A stretch of 64,000 nucleotides of DNA. It comes from an uncultured Prevotella sp. GTDB taxonomy: Bacteria; Bacteroidota; Bacteroidia; Bacteroidales; Bacteroidaceae. This document shows positions 16,649 to 26,099 of this stretch, one piece after another. The DNA is taken from the NCBI GenBank assembly GCA_934204655.1, contig CAKPZJ010000006.1, positions 1 to 64,000 of the forward strand. The letters are read 5' to 3'. The first letter of the stretch is position 1; each line of letters starts with the position of its first letter. The notes beneath the pieces were generated by a model. That model did not search any database. It was not told the origin of the DNA and saw only the letters and a program-made list of their open reading frames with translations. A program made the position numbers and the translations under genes.

Positions 16649-17098
16649 TCAGGCCAACAGTTTCTTTACCACTTGCGAGATGGCGCTGCCATCGGCCCGA
16701 CCAGCCATCTGCTTGGTAGCCAAGCCCATAACCCGGCCCATGTCTTTCATAGACGTGGCACCCGTCTGGGCGATAATGGCCTTGACAGCAGCCTCTATCT
16801 CCTCGGCCGTCAGCGCCTTGGGCAGATAGCCGTCTATCACCTGTACCTGGGCCAGCTCCTCGTCGGCCAAGTCCTGCCTGCCGGCAGCCGTATAGGTACT
16901 GGCTGTCTCGCGGCCCTGCTTGGCCAGCTTCTGTAAAAGTTTAAGGGCGGCCGCATCTTCCAGCGTGTCGTTGGCCCCGGGGGCCGTCTTGGCCTCCAAG
17001 AATACCTTCTTAATATTGCGAAGCGTCATCAGGCGCACCTTGTCACGCGCCTTCATGGCATCCTTAATGTCCTCGCTTATCTTGTCAAATAGTGTCAT
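16649..17098 (-). CDS. GatB/YqeY domain-containing protein
   Basis: A 149-residue protein of the YqeY family, related to the tRNA-binding C-terminal domain of GatB. The start MTLFDKISEDIKDAMKARDKVRLMTLRNI at 17098 is the family N-terminus; longer frames would run into ftsZ. The helical C-terminal part contains MKDMGRVMGLATKQMAGRADG. Its role is not settled, though it is suspected in tRNA-linked functions. It is the last gene of the division cluster, 31 nt after ftsZ, a placement common in Bacteroidales. Confidence 0.9.
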   Translation of the reverse strand: MTLFDKISEDIKDAMKARDKVRLMTLRNIKKVFLEAKTAPGANDTLEDAAALKLLQKLAKQGRETASTYTAAGRQDLADEELAQVQVIDGYLPKALTAEEIEAAVKAIIAQTGATSMKDMGRVMGLATKQMAGRADGSAISQVVKKLLA

Positions 17099-17129
17099 CG
17101 TATCTGTTTCTTTTAGGAGTTTGTCAATG

Positions 17130-18473
17130 CTATACAAAGGAGATAACGCCCTGAACCTCATTACCGTGGTCATGGGGCTTGTCGCCGTTGTCATCACCCG
17201 TGAAGCCCGAAGCCTGGCGGCGTATCTCGTCAATAAGTTGCTTGGAGCGGCGATACGTAGGAGTGTTCTCGACGGCCAGGATAACATCCTCGTTGTCCAA
17301 ATCCTCGGGATTGAAGAGGAAAATGTGCGGACGGCGCTTGTACTCCTTGGTGGTATTGTCGTTGCCGTAATAGTGTATGAGGCGCTTGATGCGCTTCTCG
17401 CGGTCTTCGTCGTCGCGGGCACGACGGTCTATGTCCTCCTGCGAACTCTTACGCCCCAGGTGACTGTCCATACCGTCGACATCCTTGATACCGAAGCCCG
17501 TAGCGAGAATAGTTACCTTGACTTTGTCGCCCAAGGAGGCATCAATGGACAGCCCGAACTTAGTATCGTAGTCTCGGTTGAACTTAGCCATGAAGTCGTT
17601 GACATCATTCATCTCCTCCATCATCAGGCCGTTGGCTCCGCTCTTGTCCGCGCAGAAGTTTATGCTCAGCAGTATCTTCTTGGAGTCGTAAATGGCATTG
17701 TCGTTGAGCAGCGGAGAGTGCAGCGCGTTGTCAATGGCCTTCTTTACACGGCCCTCGCCCTCACCGTAGCCCGTACTCATAATGGCCACGCCGCCATCCT
17801 TGAGCACGGTGCGCACATCGTTGAAGTCGAGGTTCACAATGCCCCTGTCGGTGATTATCTCGGCAATACTCTTGGCCGCCACGCTCAACGTATCATCAGC
17901 CTTGCCAAAGGCGTCGAGCACCGTGAGGTCTGGATATATAGCCCGAAGCCGCTCGTTGTTGATAACCAGCAGCGCGTCGACATACTTGGAAATCTCCTCT
18001 ACACCATCGAGGGCCTGGTTAATCTTGCGGTCGCCCTCGAAGCGGAACGGGATGGTGACGATACCCACAGTGAGTATGCCCATCTCCTTGCTTACCCGGG
18101 CTATGACCGGGGCAGCACCCGTACCGGTTCCGCCGCCCATTCCGGCAGTGATAAAGGCCATCTTGGTGCCATCATTGAGCATATTTTTTATGTCATCGAG
18201 TGTTTCCTCGGCAGCCTGACGGGCTTTCTCGGGCTTACTGCCTGCTCCCAGTCCCTCCTTGCCCAACTGGATGTGTACGGGGACAGGAGAATCGTTCAGG
18301 GCCTGGGCATCGGTGTTACAGAGGACGAAACTTACGTCGTGAATCCCCTCTCGGTACATGTGGTTGACCGCGTTTCCGCCGCCACCGCCTACACCTATGA
18401 CCTTGATGATGCTGGTTTTCTCCGGCTCGTCAAAGATGGGCAGCGTGCTGCCTATTCCTTCCTTATCTTCCAT
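17130..18473 (-). CDS. ftsZ: Cell division protein FtsZ
   Basis: A 447-residue tubulin-like GTPase forming the cytokinetic Z ring. The tubulin signature GGGTGTG is at residues 113-119, the nucleotide-binding VGGGGGNAVNHM at about 28-39, and the NLDFNDVRTVL segment lies in the GTPase core. A variable, charged linker (about 330-400) leads to a C-terminal peptide. The length is within the range for Bacteroidetes FtsZ. It lies 34 nt downstream of ftsA. Confidence 0.97.
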   Translation of the reverse strand: MEDKEGIGSTLPIFDEPEKTSIIKVIGVGGGGGNAVNHMYREGIHDVSFVLCNTDAQALNDSPVPVHIQLGKEGLGAGSKPEKARQAAEETLDDIKNMLNDGTKMAFITAGMGGGTGTGAAPVIARVSKEMGILTVGIVTIPFRFEGDRKINQALDGVEEISKYVDALLVINNERLRAIYPDLTVLDAFGKADDTLSVAAKSIAEIITDRGIVNLDFNDVRTVLKDGGVAIMSTGYGEGEGRVKKAIDNALHSPLLNDNAIYDSKKILLSINFCADKSGANGLMMEEMNDVNDFMAKFNRDYDTKFGLSIDASLGDKVKVTILATGFGIKDVDGMDSHLGRKSSQEDIDRRARDDEDREKRIKRLIHYYGNDNTTKEYKRRPHIFLFNPEDLDNEDVILAVENTPTYRRSKQLIDEIRRQASGFTGDDNGDKPHDHGNEVQGVISFV

Positions 18474-18507
18474 GATTATGATGCTTGCTTTAATTGTCTC
18501 TTGTTAA

Positions 18508-19962
18508 CTACTCTTCTTCTTTGATAATCTGGTTGAAGAAACTGCGGGCGCCATTGGCCAACTTGTGGAACACGCCACCCTCTTTGCGTTTCTCCTCTTC
18601 CTGGCGCTTACGCTCGGCCTCGGCCTCCTCTTCCTCCTTCTTCCTGGCGGCCTCTTTCTTCTTGACTGCCTCTTCCTCGGCGAGCTGCCGCTCAGGCTCA
18701 GTCTGTACGATGCCGCGCCCGGTGGTCTCATTGACCGGACGGGCCACCTTGTGTATATCGGCCGTGGTAAGTCCGGGCTTGGCGGGAGCGGTTCCGAAGA
18801 GGTCGTTGTTGATGTCCTCGCCCGCACAGTTCTTGTCGCCCTTCTCCAAGAGGCCCAGCACGGTGTTCATGCGGCCGTCGTGAGCGGTAATCTCCGGCAA
18901 CTTGGAGTTAACGGTACGCGTAATAAACTTGGCAATCCTTATCTTGTCGATGGGCGTGTACTTGCGGAACGCCTCTATGATATTGGGCATATTGGAGCCG
19001 CCTCCGGTAAGGACTATACCGCCCAGCATCTTGTCCGCGTACTCCGTGGGCATCTGGTACCAGGCATTTTCGACTATCTCCTCGGTTCGGGCCTCAACAA
19101 TCTCGATAAACTTGCGGCTCGTAATCTTCCTGTCATCGTCAATGGGCAACTCGAGCTTGCTGTCTATATCCTTGTTGTCCGTATAGGCACTTCCGTACTT
19201 GATTTTCATCTCCTCGGCAGCGCTCTCCTCCATCTGGAGCGAGGCGATGTCCTTGGTTATGTTGTTGCCACCAATGGGGATGACGGCTATATGGCGCAGG
19301 ATGTTCTTGTAGTACACCGATACGGTGGTGGTGTCGGCCCCCATGTCTACCAGCATACACCCGCTACGCCTCTCGGTCTCGGTGAGTACGCTCTCGGCCA
19401 AGGCCAGCGGAGCCAGGTACATCTCCACGATGGCTATACCAGCCTTGTTAAAGCAGTTGTTGAGTGCATTATAGAATGTACGGCGCCACAGGATATTGAG
19501 GAAGTTGCCTTCCAGATGGCCGCACTGTATGCCAGCGGGGTCGAGCTGGTACTGGTTGTCCACCTTGTACTCTTGCATGATGGCGTCGAGGATTATCTGG
19601 TCGGGATAAGTCATGCCGCGGTTAGAGTCCATCAGCTCGTCGATAATATCCTGGGTCACCACGGTCTCCGGGGGCAGGTCGCGGGGGACAACGTTTTTCA
19701 CGCTACGGATAGACTGGCCTCCCACGCCCACGTAGACATGGGCTATCTTAGCCTTGAGCGTGGTCTCCAGCTTCTTGATGATATTAGACAGGCACAGAAC
19801 CGTCCGGTCAAGATTGTAGACGACCCCCTTGCGGATGCAGGCCGACGAGTCCTCCTGCGCCACGGCCAGGATACTCATACTGCCGTCCTGATTTTTCTTG
19901 CCAGCCACGCCGGTAATCCTCGACGAGCCCAGTTCGATAGCTATTATAAATTCCTTTGCCAT
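18508..19962 (-). CDS. ftsA: Cell division protein FtsA
   Basis: A 484-residue actin-like ATPase that tethers FtsZ to the membrane. The actin fold starts with FIIAIELGSSRITGVAGKK, the SHS2-type subdomain holds SIRSVKNVVPRDL, and the nucleotide sites include VDMGADTTTVSVY and GGIVLTGGGSNMPNI. The C-terminal region (about 410-470) is an unusually long Lys/Glu/Ala-rich stretch, probably a coiled coil, before a short amphipathic end FFNQIIKEEE that is the likely membrane anchor. It lies between ftsQ (gap 23 nt) and ftsZ. Confidence 0.96.
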   Translation of the reverse strand: MAKEFIIAIELGSSRITGVAGKKNQDGSMSILAVAQEDSSACIRKGVVYNLDRTVLCLSNIIKKLETTLKAKIAHVYVGVGGQSIRSVKNVVPRDLPPETVVTQDIIDELMDSNRGMTYPDQIILDAIMQEYKVDNQYQLDPAGIQCGHLEGNFLNILWRRTFYNALNNCFNKAGIAIVEMYLAPLALAESVLTETERRSGCMLVDMGADTTTVSVYYKNILRHIAVIPIGGNNITKDIASLQMEESAAEEMKIKYGSAYTDNKDIDSKLELPIDDDRKITSRKFIEIVEARTEEIVENAWYQMPTEYADKMLGGIVLTGGGSNMPNIIEAFRKYTPIDKIRIAKFITRTVNSKLPEITAHDGRMNTVLGLLEKGDKNCAGEDINNDLFGTAPAKPGLTTADIHKVARPVNETTGRGIVQTEPERQLAEEEAVKKKEAARKKEEEEAEAERKRQEEEKRKEGGVFHKLANGARSFFNQIIKEEE

Positions 19963-19985
19963 ACTTGATATGATTATTTTTTCCT

Positions 19986-20774
19986 TTATTTCCTTTTCTC
20001 GCAGATAATCTGGTTGTCAAATTCCAGGTTGATGTAAGCGTACTTGTTCCAGCCTGCCTGTGAGAGCCCGTAGCGGTAGAATTTCTCCAGGCGATCCATC
20101 TGGTGGTTGGTAAAGTCGGTAACCAACTTACGCCGGTCCTTGGCAAACCTGCTTTCAGGGAGCTGGCCCAGGTAGATGATGTGATTGCCCACACGGGGAA
20201 CCAGTTCTACGCCGTGGTCCTTGAGGATATTTATCTGTTCAATCTGATTCTTCCACAGGTCGCTGGCCATGAGCGCCTGGGCCAGGTACGCCACGTAGTT
20301 CTGAGCATACCATGGCGTGATATAGCCCGTCGCTATGATCAGGTCGCTGGTGTAGTGCGTGTTGGGCATGATACTGCACTTGTCATCTATGTAGTAGTCG
20401 CTGCCATTGATGGCCTTGACACGCACCACGGGCATGAGCTGACTGAAGATGATGTCTACCTGTCCGTCCTGAGTGGTGTAGCACTCGGCACTCTTGACAA
20501 ACGGGCTCGCCTTGAGGCAGTCCTCTATCTGGCGGGCCCTCACCTGACTGAGAGGCTTGTCTATGGGATACAGGTCCTGCTTCTCCAGCCTGGCCCTGAT
20601 TTCCTTGGCATCGATAAAGCCGTTGGGGCGAGCATCATCTATATGGATGTTCACCTTAGTGCATACCCGCTTGGTATCATCGACCTTGTTGAACGAGGTG
20701 AAGGCCAGGAACAGGTACACGCCCAGCGCCATGTCGGCCGTAATGAGCACAGCTCTCTTCCAGTCTACCCGCAT
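19986..20774 (-). CDS. ftsQ: Cell division protein FtsQ
   Basis: A 262-residue single-pass inner-membrane protein. A short basic N-terminus is followed by a membrane segment (about residues 9-26) and a periplasmic part with a POTRA-like region (about 38-110) containing GFIDAKEIRARLEKQDLYPI. FtsQ links early cytosolic and late periplasmic division proteins. Sequence conservation is low, and the call rests also on position between murC and ftsA. Its ATG abuts the murC stop codon. Confidence 0.9.
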   Translation of the reverse strand: MRVDWKRAVLITADMALGVYLFLAFTSFNKVDDTKRVCTKVNIHIDDARPNGFIDAKEIRARLEKQDLYPIDKPLSQVRARQIEDCLKASPFVKSAECYTTQDGQVDIIFSQLMPVVRVKAINGSDYYIDDKCSIMPNTHYTSDLIIATGYITPWYAQNYVAYLAQALMASDLWKNQIEQINILKDHGVELVPRVGNHIIYLGQLPESRFAKDRRKLVTDFTNHQMDRLEKFYRYGLSQAGWNKYAYINLEFDNQIICEKRK

Positions 20775-22148
20775 TTACTTGCTATCTATTATCTTGGCTA
20801 TCTCAGGGACGTAGTTGTCCAGGTCGCCAGCACCCAGTATGACGAGCACGTCAAAGTCGCGGCTCCTCACCACGTCCAGCACGTCTTCCTTGTGTATCAT
20901 GCTCTTCTCCACGCCCGGCTTCAGGTTGTCGTATATCAGCTTGCTGGTCACCCCGGGTATGGGCTGCTCGCGTGCTGGATATATATCGCACAGGATAACC
21001 TCGTCAAGCTGACTCAGGGCATCGGCGAAATCCTTGTAGAAGTCGCGGGTACGGGTGTAGAGGTGAGGCTGGAAGATGGCGGTAATCTTGCGGTCCCGGT
21101 AGAGTTCGCGCATGCTCTTGGCACTCTGGTATATCTCCTTGGGGTGATGGGCATAGTCTGACAGGAGCACGTGGCGGCTGTTCTTAATCTTGAAGTCGAA
21201 ACGGCGGTCTACGCCTCCGTAAGTCTTCATGCCGCTGCGCAGCTCGTCGGCCGTACACCCGTTGAGCTGGGCCATGGCCATGGCGGCCACGCCGTTCTCT
21301 ATATTAATAGGTATAGGCTGTCCCAGCTCTACGCGGTCTACCCTCTCGATGGGCGAAACGAAGTCGAAGGTTATCTCGCCGTTGTCTATACAGATGTTCT
21401 CGGCGTGGAAGTCGCCTTCGTCGCGGCTATACGAATAGACCGTAACGCCCGGCTGCACGTCGGCCGTCATCTCCAGGTTGGTATGCAGTATCAGCGCGCC
21501 GCCCGGCTGTATCAGTGTGGTGTAGTGGCGGAAGCTCTCCAGATAGGCTTGCTTAGTGCCGTAGATGTCCAGATGGTCGGGGTCGGTGGCGGTGATAACG
21601 CTCATCCACGGGCACAGCCAGTGGAAACTGCGGTCGAACTCATCGGCTTCGATAACGATGTAGTCGCTCTGCGAGAGGATGTAGTTGGTACCGTAGTTCT
21701 TAGAGATACCGCCGAGAAAAGCGTTACAGTCCACGTGGCTCTGGTGCATGATGTGGGCGCACATGGTCGACGTGGTAGTCTTACCGTGCGTACCGGCCAC
21801 GCAGAGCCCCTTGTGGGTACGGGTCAGCGTGCCCAGCACCTGGGCGCGCTTCTCGATGGTGAAGCCGTTAGCCCGGAAGTACACCAGTTCGGCATGCTCG
21901 GCCGGGATGGCCGGCGTGTAGACCACCAGACAGCTGGCGGAGTCCTTGCAGGCATCGGGCACGAGCGCCACGCTCTCCTCGTAGTGTATGGCGCCCCCCT
22001 CCTTTTCCAGTTGGCGGGTCAGTTCAGACGGGGTGCGGTCGTAGCCGCCTACCACGACACCCTTGTGCAGGAAGTAGCGGGCTATAGCACTCATGCCGAT
22101 GCCGCCTATTCCTACGAAATATACTGCTTTAATATCCTTGATTTCCAT
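20775..22148 (-). CDS. murC: UDP-N-acetylmuramate--L-alanine ligase
   Basis: A 457-residue cytosolic Mur ligase adding L-Ala to UDP-MurNAc using ATP. The N-terminal Rossmann segment VYFVGIGGIGMSAIAR and the ATP-binding GTHGKTTT (119-126) are diagnostic, with EADEFDRSF and the C-terminal DYAHHPKEI typical of MurC. The length is standard. One base separates it from murG. Confidence 0.97.
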   Translation of the reverse strand: MEIKDIKAVYFVGIGGIGMSAIARYFLHKGVVVGGYDRTPSELTRQLEKEGGAIHYEESVALVPDACKDSASCLVVYTPAIPAEHAELVYFRANGFTIEKRAQVLGTLTRTHKGLCVAGTHGKTTTSTMCAHIMHQSHVDCNAFLGGISKNYGTNYILSQSDYIVIEADEFDRSFHWLCPWMSVITATDPDHLDIYGTKQAYLESFRHYTTLIQPGGALILHTNLEMTADVQPGVTVYSYSRDEGDFHAENICIDNGEITFDFVSPIERVDRVELGQPIPINIENGVAAMAMAQLNGCTADELRSGMKTYGGVDRRFDFKIKNSRHVLLSDYAHHPKEIYQSAKSMRELYRDRKITAIFQPHLYTRTRDFYKDFADALSQLDEVILCDIYPAREQPIPGVTSKLIYDNLKPGVEKSMIHKEDVLDVVRSRDFDVLVILGAGDLDNYVPEIAKIIDSK

Positions 22149-22149
22149 T

Positions 22150-23268
22150 TTACTTAGTTGCTAACTTGATTACTTCATCGGCGATGGTATCGGCCGAGTT
22201 TTCTACGCCTAACTTGCTGATATTCTCGTGCAGCGACAGCAGCTTGGCATCATCCTTCACCGTCTCTATGGCCTTTTGCAGCAGGATGTCGGCTGCCTCG
22301 GCGTCTTTCACGAAGATGGCTGCGTTCTTGTTAACCAGCGCCATGGCGTTCTGGGTCTGGTGGTCCTCAGCCACATTGGGGCTGGGCACCAGGATGACGG
22401 GCATGCCTATCAGGCAGAACTCGCTGATGGAGCTGGCACCTGCCCGACTTATAACCAGGTCGGCGGCACGATAGGCTGCCCCCATGTCGCTGATAAAGTC
22501 GGTTACGTGGAGCATGGGCATGGCTGGCTGCTGCCCGAGTTGCTGCTGTATGCTGGCGCTATAGTACTTGCCCGTCTGCCAGATAAACTGCACGCCCGAC
22601 TGCCGCACCTCGTCCAGATGGCGCAGCACGCTCTCGTTGATGGTGCGGGCGCCTAAGCTGCCGCCCACCAGCAGGATGGTCTTCTTCGCGGGGTCCAGTC
22701 CGAACGACCTCACGGCTTCCTCGCGGCTCATGGTGGTCTCTAACAGGTTCTGACGTACGGGGTTGCCGGTCAGGATAATCTTATCGGCCGGGAAGAAGCG
22801 CTCCATGTGGTCGTAGGCCACACATATCTTGGCCGCCTTCTTGGCCAGCAGGCGGTTAGTAACCCCGGCATACGAGTTCTGCTCCTGTATCAGACAGGGG
22901 ATGCCCTTGGCGGCGCACATGTTGAGCGTGGGGCCGCTGGCATAGCCGCCCACACCCACGGCAGCCATGGGGCGGAACTGCTTGATAATCTTGCGTGCCA
23001 GATACTCGCTCTTCCATATCTTGAAGAGTACTGCTATATTCTTGAGCAGATGCTTGCGGTCGAAGCCACAGATGGGCAGGCCCTTAATCTCGTAGCCGGC
23101 AGCAGGCACGCGCTGCATCTCCATACGGCCCAAGGCTCCCACAAACAGTATCTTGGCATCTGGGCGCTTGGCCTTGATGGAATTGGCTATCGAGATGGCC
23201 GGGAATATGTGTCCTCCGGTACCTCCGCCACTGATGATAATTCTCAGTTCGTCTTTCTTGTCACTCAT
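22150..23268 (-). CDS. murG: UDP-GlcNAc:lipid I N-acetylglucosaminyltransferase
   Basis: A 372-residue GT28 enzyme at the inner face of the membrane that converts lipid I to lipid II. It shows the Gly-rich GGGTGGHIFPA (14-24), the second G-loop GGSLGAR, and the UDP-GlcNAc-binding segment ISRAGASSISE. The length is normal. It is separated from ftsW by a 212-nt spacer that holds a short tandem repeat, the only large gap within the cluster. Confidence 0.96.
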   Translation of the reverse strand: MSDKKDELRIIISGGGTGGHIFPAISIANSIKAKRPDAKILFVGALGRMEMQRVPAAGYEIKGLPICGFDRKHLLKNIAVLFKIWKSEYLARKIIKQFRPMAAVGVGGYASGPTLNMCAAKGIPCLIQEQNSYAGVTNRLLAKKAAKICVAYDHMERFFPADKIILTGNPVRQNLLETTMSREEAVRSFGLDPAKKTILLVGGSLGARTINESVLRHLDEVRQSGVQFIWQTGKYYSASIQQQLGQQPAMPMLHVTDFISDMGAAYRAADLVISRAGASSISEFCLIGMPVILVPSPNVAEDHQTQNAMALVNKNAAIFVKDAEAADILLQKAIETVKDDAKLLSLHENISKLGVENSADTIADEVIKLATK

Positions 23269-23364
23269 TCGTAGTTTTTTATTAGGGCAAAAATAACTAA
23301 AATATTTCTATAATTATCATTTCTGTCAATTTATTTTTAGTTTCCGACCGACTGCTGCCTCCGT

Positions 23365-23427
23365 CCACTGGTTGCGTATGTACATCCGGTGGCTACAGAC
23401 CGACATACGGTGGTTACGAATGTCCAT
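23365..23427 (-). repeat. Three degenerate 21-nt tandem repeats
   Basis: On the minus strand three 21-nt units lie end to end (23407-23427, 23386-23406, 23365-23385), each beginning ATG and containing a CCA near the end. They sit in the ftsW-murG spacer. A minus-strand frame through them is open but overlaps the end of ftsW in another frame and starts inside it, so it is not called a gene. Confidence 0.7.
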
Positions 23428-23480
23428 TCGCAGTCTTCGGACGGAGCCCGCCATGACTCCTACGGCGGCCGTCGCCCCCG

Positions 23481-24755
23481 TCAGGCTGCTGCCTGTGACT
23501 TGGGCGCAGGCTCGCGCTTCTTGGCCGAGCGGCTTATGCTGAGTATTACGCCGATATAGACGCAGTTGATAACGGTTGAGGAGCCACCCTTGCTTATCAG
23601 GGGCAGCGGCTGACCCGTAACGGGGGCCAGGCCCACGGCCACACACATGTTGAACAGGGCCTGGGTTACCAGCAGCAGGGCCAGGCCCATGGCCAGGTAG
23701 GCGGGAAAACAGTTCTCGCAGCGGTTGGCTATCCTGGCCGTCCTGAACAGCAGGATGATGTACAGCATGGCCACCCCGAAGCACCCCACGATACCCATCT
23801 CCTCGATGATGATGGCATAGATGAAGTCCGAGAAAGCCTGCGAGAGGAAGTCGCGCTGCTCTGAGTTGCCCGGGCCCTTTCCTATGACGTTCGATGAGGC
23901 TATGGCTATGTTGGCGTACGACACCTGGGCGTCCTTGTCCAGGTCTACCGAGTCAGGGGGCACTTCCTTGGAGTTCAGAAACTTGTCTATACGCCCCTTC
24001 CATGTGTCCAGGCGTTTCAGGAGCAACTGGGACACGCCCGGCTTCGTGTCAGTGCTGTCGGCAGGCTGAGTTATGACCGCCGTGTGGTTCACGGCGGCCA
24101 TGCGCTGGGCTTCTTCCTGGTCGGTGCCCAGTCCCATAATCAGCGCGATACCCAATACGCCCAGCAGAGCGCACACGCCTAAGAGTTTGCCCAACTGGGC
24201 GTTAGGGGTGCGGCCTATGAACATCATCATCAGTATCACCGCAAACAGCAGGGCCGCCGTAGACAGGTTCTCGCCCACGATGAGGGCCAGGATGACCACC
24301 GACAGGATAAGCACCCACTTAAAGGCATTACGGGCAGCCCCGTTCTCGGTCTGCAGCACGCTGTATATCTGCGCCGTGGCCAGCACCATGGTGCCCTTGG
24401 CTATCTCCGAGGGCTGAAAACTGAGCCCGAAGATGTTAAGCCAGCGACTGCCGCCGTTAATTTCCTGTCCTACAAACTTCACAGCCAGCAGGGATATCAG
24501 CGAGATAATGAGCAGGAACGGCAGGGCTATCTTGAAGTAGCGGCACTTGATGTTGAGCGTTATTATCATGCAGCACACGCCCAGCAGAAGCAGACCTATA
24601 TGCTTCAGGATGGGGCTCAGGTAACTGCCGCTCTTGTACGCCAGCTGCGACGAGGCTGAGAACACCTCGACAACGCTGACCAGGCAGAGGAAGAAGAACA
24701 CTATCCAGATTACCTTGTCGCCCTTGAACAGATTACCTAAGGTCTTGTTAATCAT
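23481..24755 (-). CDS. ftsW: SEDS glycosyltransferase FtsW
   Basis: A 424-residue polytopic membrane protein of the SEDS family that polymerises lipid II at the septum with its cognate PBP. About ten hydrophobic segments are visible. Family motifs include INGGSRWLNIFGLSFQPSE (catalytic-side loop) and the C-terminal PLISKGGSSTVINCVYIGVIL. An enlarged extracytoplasmic loop lies at about 215-290. RodA is the alternative, but location between murD and murG supports FtsW. Confidence 0.95.
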   Translation of the reverse strand: MINKTLGNLFKGDKVIWIVFFFLCLVSVVEVFSASSQLAYKSGSYLSPILKHIGLLLLGVCCMIITLNIKCRYFKIALPFLLIISLISLLAVKFVGQEINGGSRWLNIFGLSFQPSEIAKGTMVLATAQIYSVLQTENGAARNAFKWVLILSVVILALIVGENLSTAALLFAVILMMMFIGRTPNAQLGKLLGVCALLGVLGIALIMGLGTDQEEAQRMAAVNHTAVITQPADSTDTKPGVSQLLLKRLDTWKGRIDKFLNSKEVPPDSVDLDKDAQVSYANIAIASSNVIGKGPGNSEQRDFLSQAFSDFIYAIIIEEMGIVGCFGVAMLYIILLFRTARIANRCENCFPAYLAMGLALLLVTQALFNMCVAVGLAPVTGQPLPLISKGGSSTVINCVYIGVILSISRSAKKREPAPKSQAAA

Positions 24756-24764
24756 CTGCGGGAC

Positions 24765-26096
24765 TTATAGATTTCGTACCAGGGCCTTGAACTGCTCGCC
24801 GCGGTCTTCCATGTTCTTAAAGAGGTCAAAACTGGCACAGCAGGGGCTCAGCAGCACCGTGTCGCCGGCCTCGGCCAGCTCATGGCAGGCTGCCACGCAG
24901 TCCTTCATGCTGTGGGTGTCGCGCACGGGTATGCCCATGCCGTCAAAGAAGTGGTGCAGTTTGGTGTTGTCGGCTCCCAGATACACCAGGGCCTTACACT
25001 TCTGCGCCACTAAGTCCTTAATGGCCGTATAGTCGTTGCCCTTGTCCTTGCCGCCCAGTATTAGGATGGTGGGAGTGGTCATGCTCTCCAGGGCGTACCA
25101 GCAGGCGTCTACATTGGTGGCCTTTGAGTCGTTTACATACTGCACGCCGTCTACGCGGCACACCTTCTCCAACCGGTGCTCCACACCGGGGAAGTCGCCC
25201 AGGCCCTTGCGGATAACGTCGTGGGGTATGCCGGCTATGTCGGCGGCCAGGCCAGCGGCCAGGCTGTTGTAGATGTTGTGCTTGCCGGTAAGGCTCAGCT
25301 CGCCCTGGGGCATCGCGAACGGCTCGGGACGGTCTATGACATACTGGCCGTCCTGGATATAGCCCACGGCACCCTCATCGCGGTGCTCGGCAAAGGGGTA
25401 GCACGTGGCCTGAGGCTCATAGTGGGTCAGCTCGCCCTTGATAACGGGGTCATCGTTCCAGTAGATGAAGCTGTCGGCAGCTGTCTGGTTCTGGATGATG
25501 CGCATCTTGGCAGCGGCGTAGTTCTCAAATTTGAACTCGTAACGGTCCAGATGGTCGGGAGTGATGTTGAGCAGTATGGCGATGTTGGCGTGAAAGTCAT
25601 ACATATTGTCCAGCTGAAAACTGCTCAGCTCTATGACATACCACTGGTGCGGCGACTCGGCTACCTGTAGAGCCAGGCTGTGGCCGATGTTGCCAGCCAG
25701 ACCCACGTCGTAGCCAGCCGACTTGAAGATGTGGTAGATGAGCGACGTAGTGGTGGTCTTGCCGTTGCTGCCGGTTATACATACCATCTTGGCGTCTGTA
25801 TAGCGCCCGGCAAACTCTATCTCGCTGATGATGTGGATGCCCTTCTGCACGATTTTCTGTATCATCGGGGCTTCCTTGGGTATGCCGGGACTCTTGATGA
25901 CCTCATCGGCGTTCAGAATCAGTTCCTCGGTGTGGCGGCCCTCCTCCCAGGCTATGCCGTGGCTGTCTAACAGGGCCTTATACTTATCCTTTATGGCCGA
26001 CATGTCGGACACAAAGACGTCAAATCCTTCCTTCTGGGCCAGCACGGCGGCTCCTGCACCGCTCTCACCGGCTCCTAATACTACTATCCTTTTCAT
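24765..26096 (-). CDS. murD: UDP-N-acetylmuramoyl-L-alanine--D-glutamate ligase
   Basis: A 443-residue cytosolic Mur ligase adding D-Glu to UDP-MurNAc-L-Ala. The N-terminal nucleotide-sugar site VVLGAGESGAGAA, the ATP loop GSNGKTTTT (from residue 109), the NITPDHLDRY segment and the C-terminal LLSPCCASFDLF are all typical of MurD. Spacing is 3 nt to mraY and 9 nt to ftsW. Confidence 0.97.
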   Translation of the reverse strand: MKRIVVLGAGESGAGAAVLAQKEGFDVFVSDMSAIKDKYKALLDSHGIAWEEGRHTEELILNADEVIKSPGIPKEAPMIQKIVQKGIHIISEIEFAGRYTDAKMVCITGSNGKTTTTSLIYHIFKSAGYDVGLAGNIGHSLALQVAESPHQWYVIELSSFQLDNMYDFHANIAILLNITPDHLDRYEFKFENYAAAKMRIIQNQTAADSFIYWNDDPVIKGELTHYEPQATCYPFAEHRDEGAVGYIQDGQYVIDRPEPFAMPQGELSLTGKHNIYNSLAAGLAADIAGIPHDVIRKGLGDFPGVEHRLEKVCRVDGVQYVNDSKATNVDACWYALESMTTPTILILGGKDKGNDYTAIKDLVAQKCKALVYLGADNTKLHHFFDGMGIPVRDTHSMKDCVAACHELAEAGDTVLLSPCCASFDLFKNMEDRGEQFKALVRNL

Positions 26097-26099
26097 TGT

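Noticed and set aside
16920..18524. 534-codon plus-strand frame opposite ftsZ and yqeY
   Set aside because: Antisense shadow; no domain resemblance and no promoter.
23326..23784. 152-codon minus-strand frame across the 21-nt repeats
   Set aside because: It starts inside ftsW in another frame, and only the repeat part looks regular; a real gene is unlikely.
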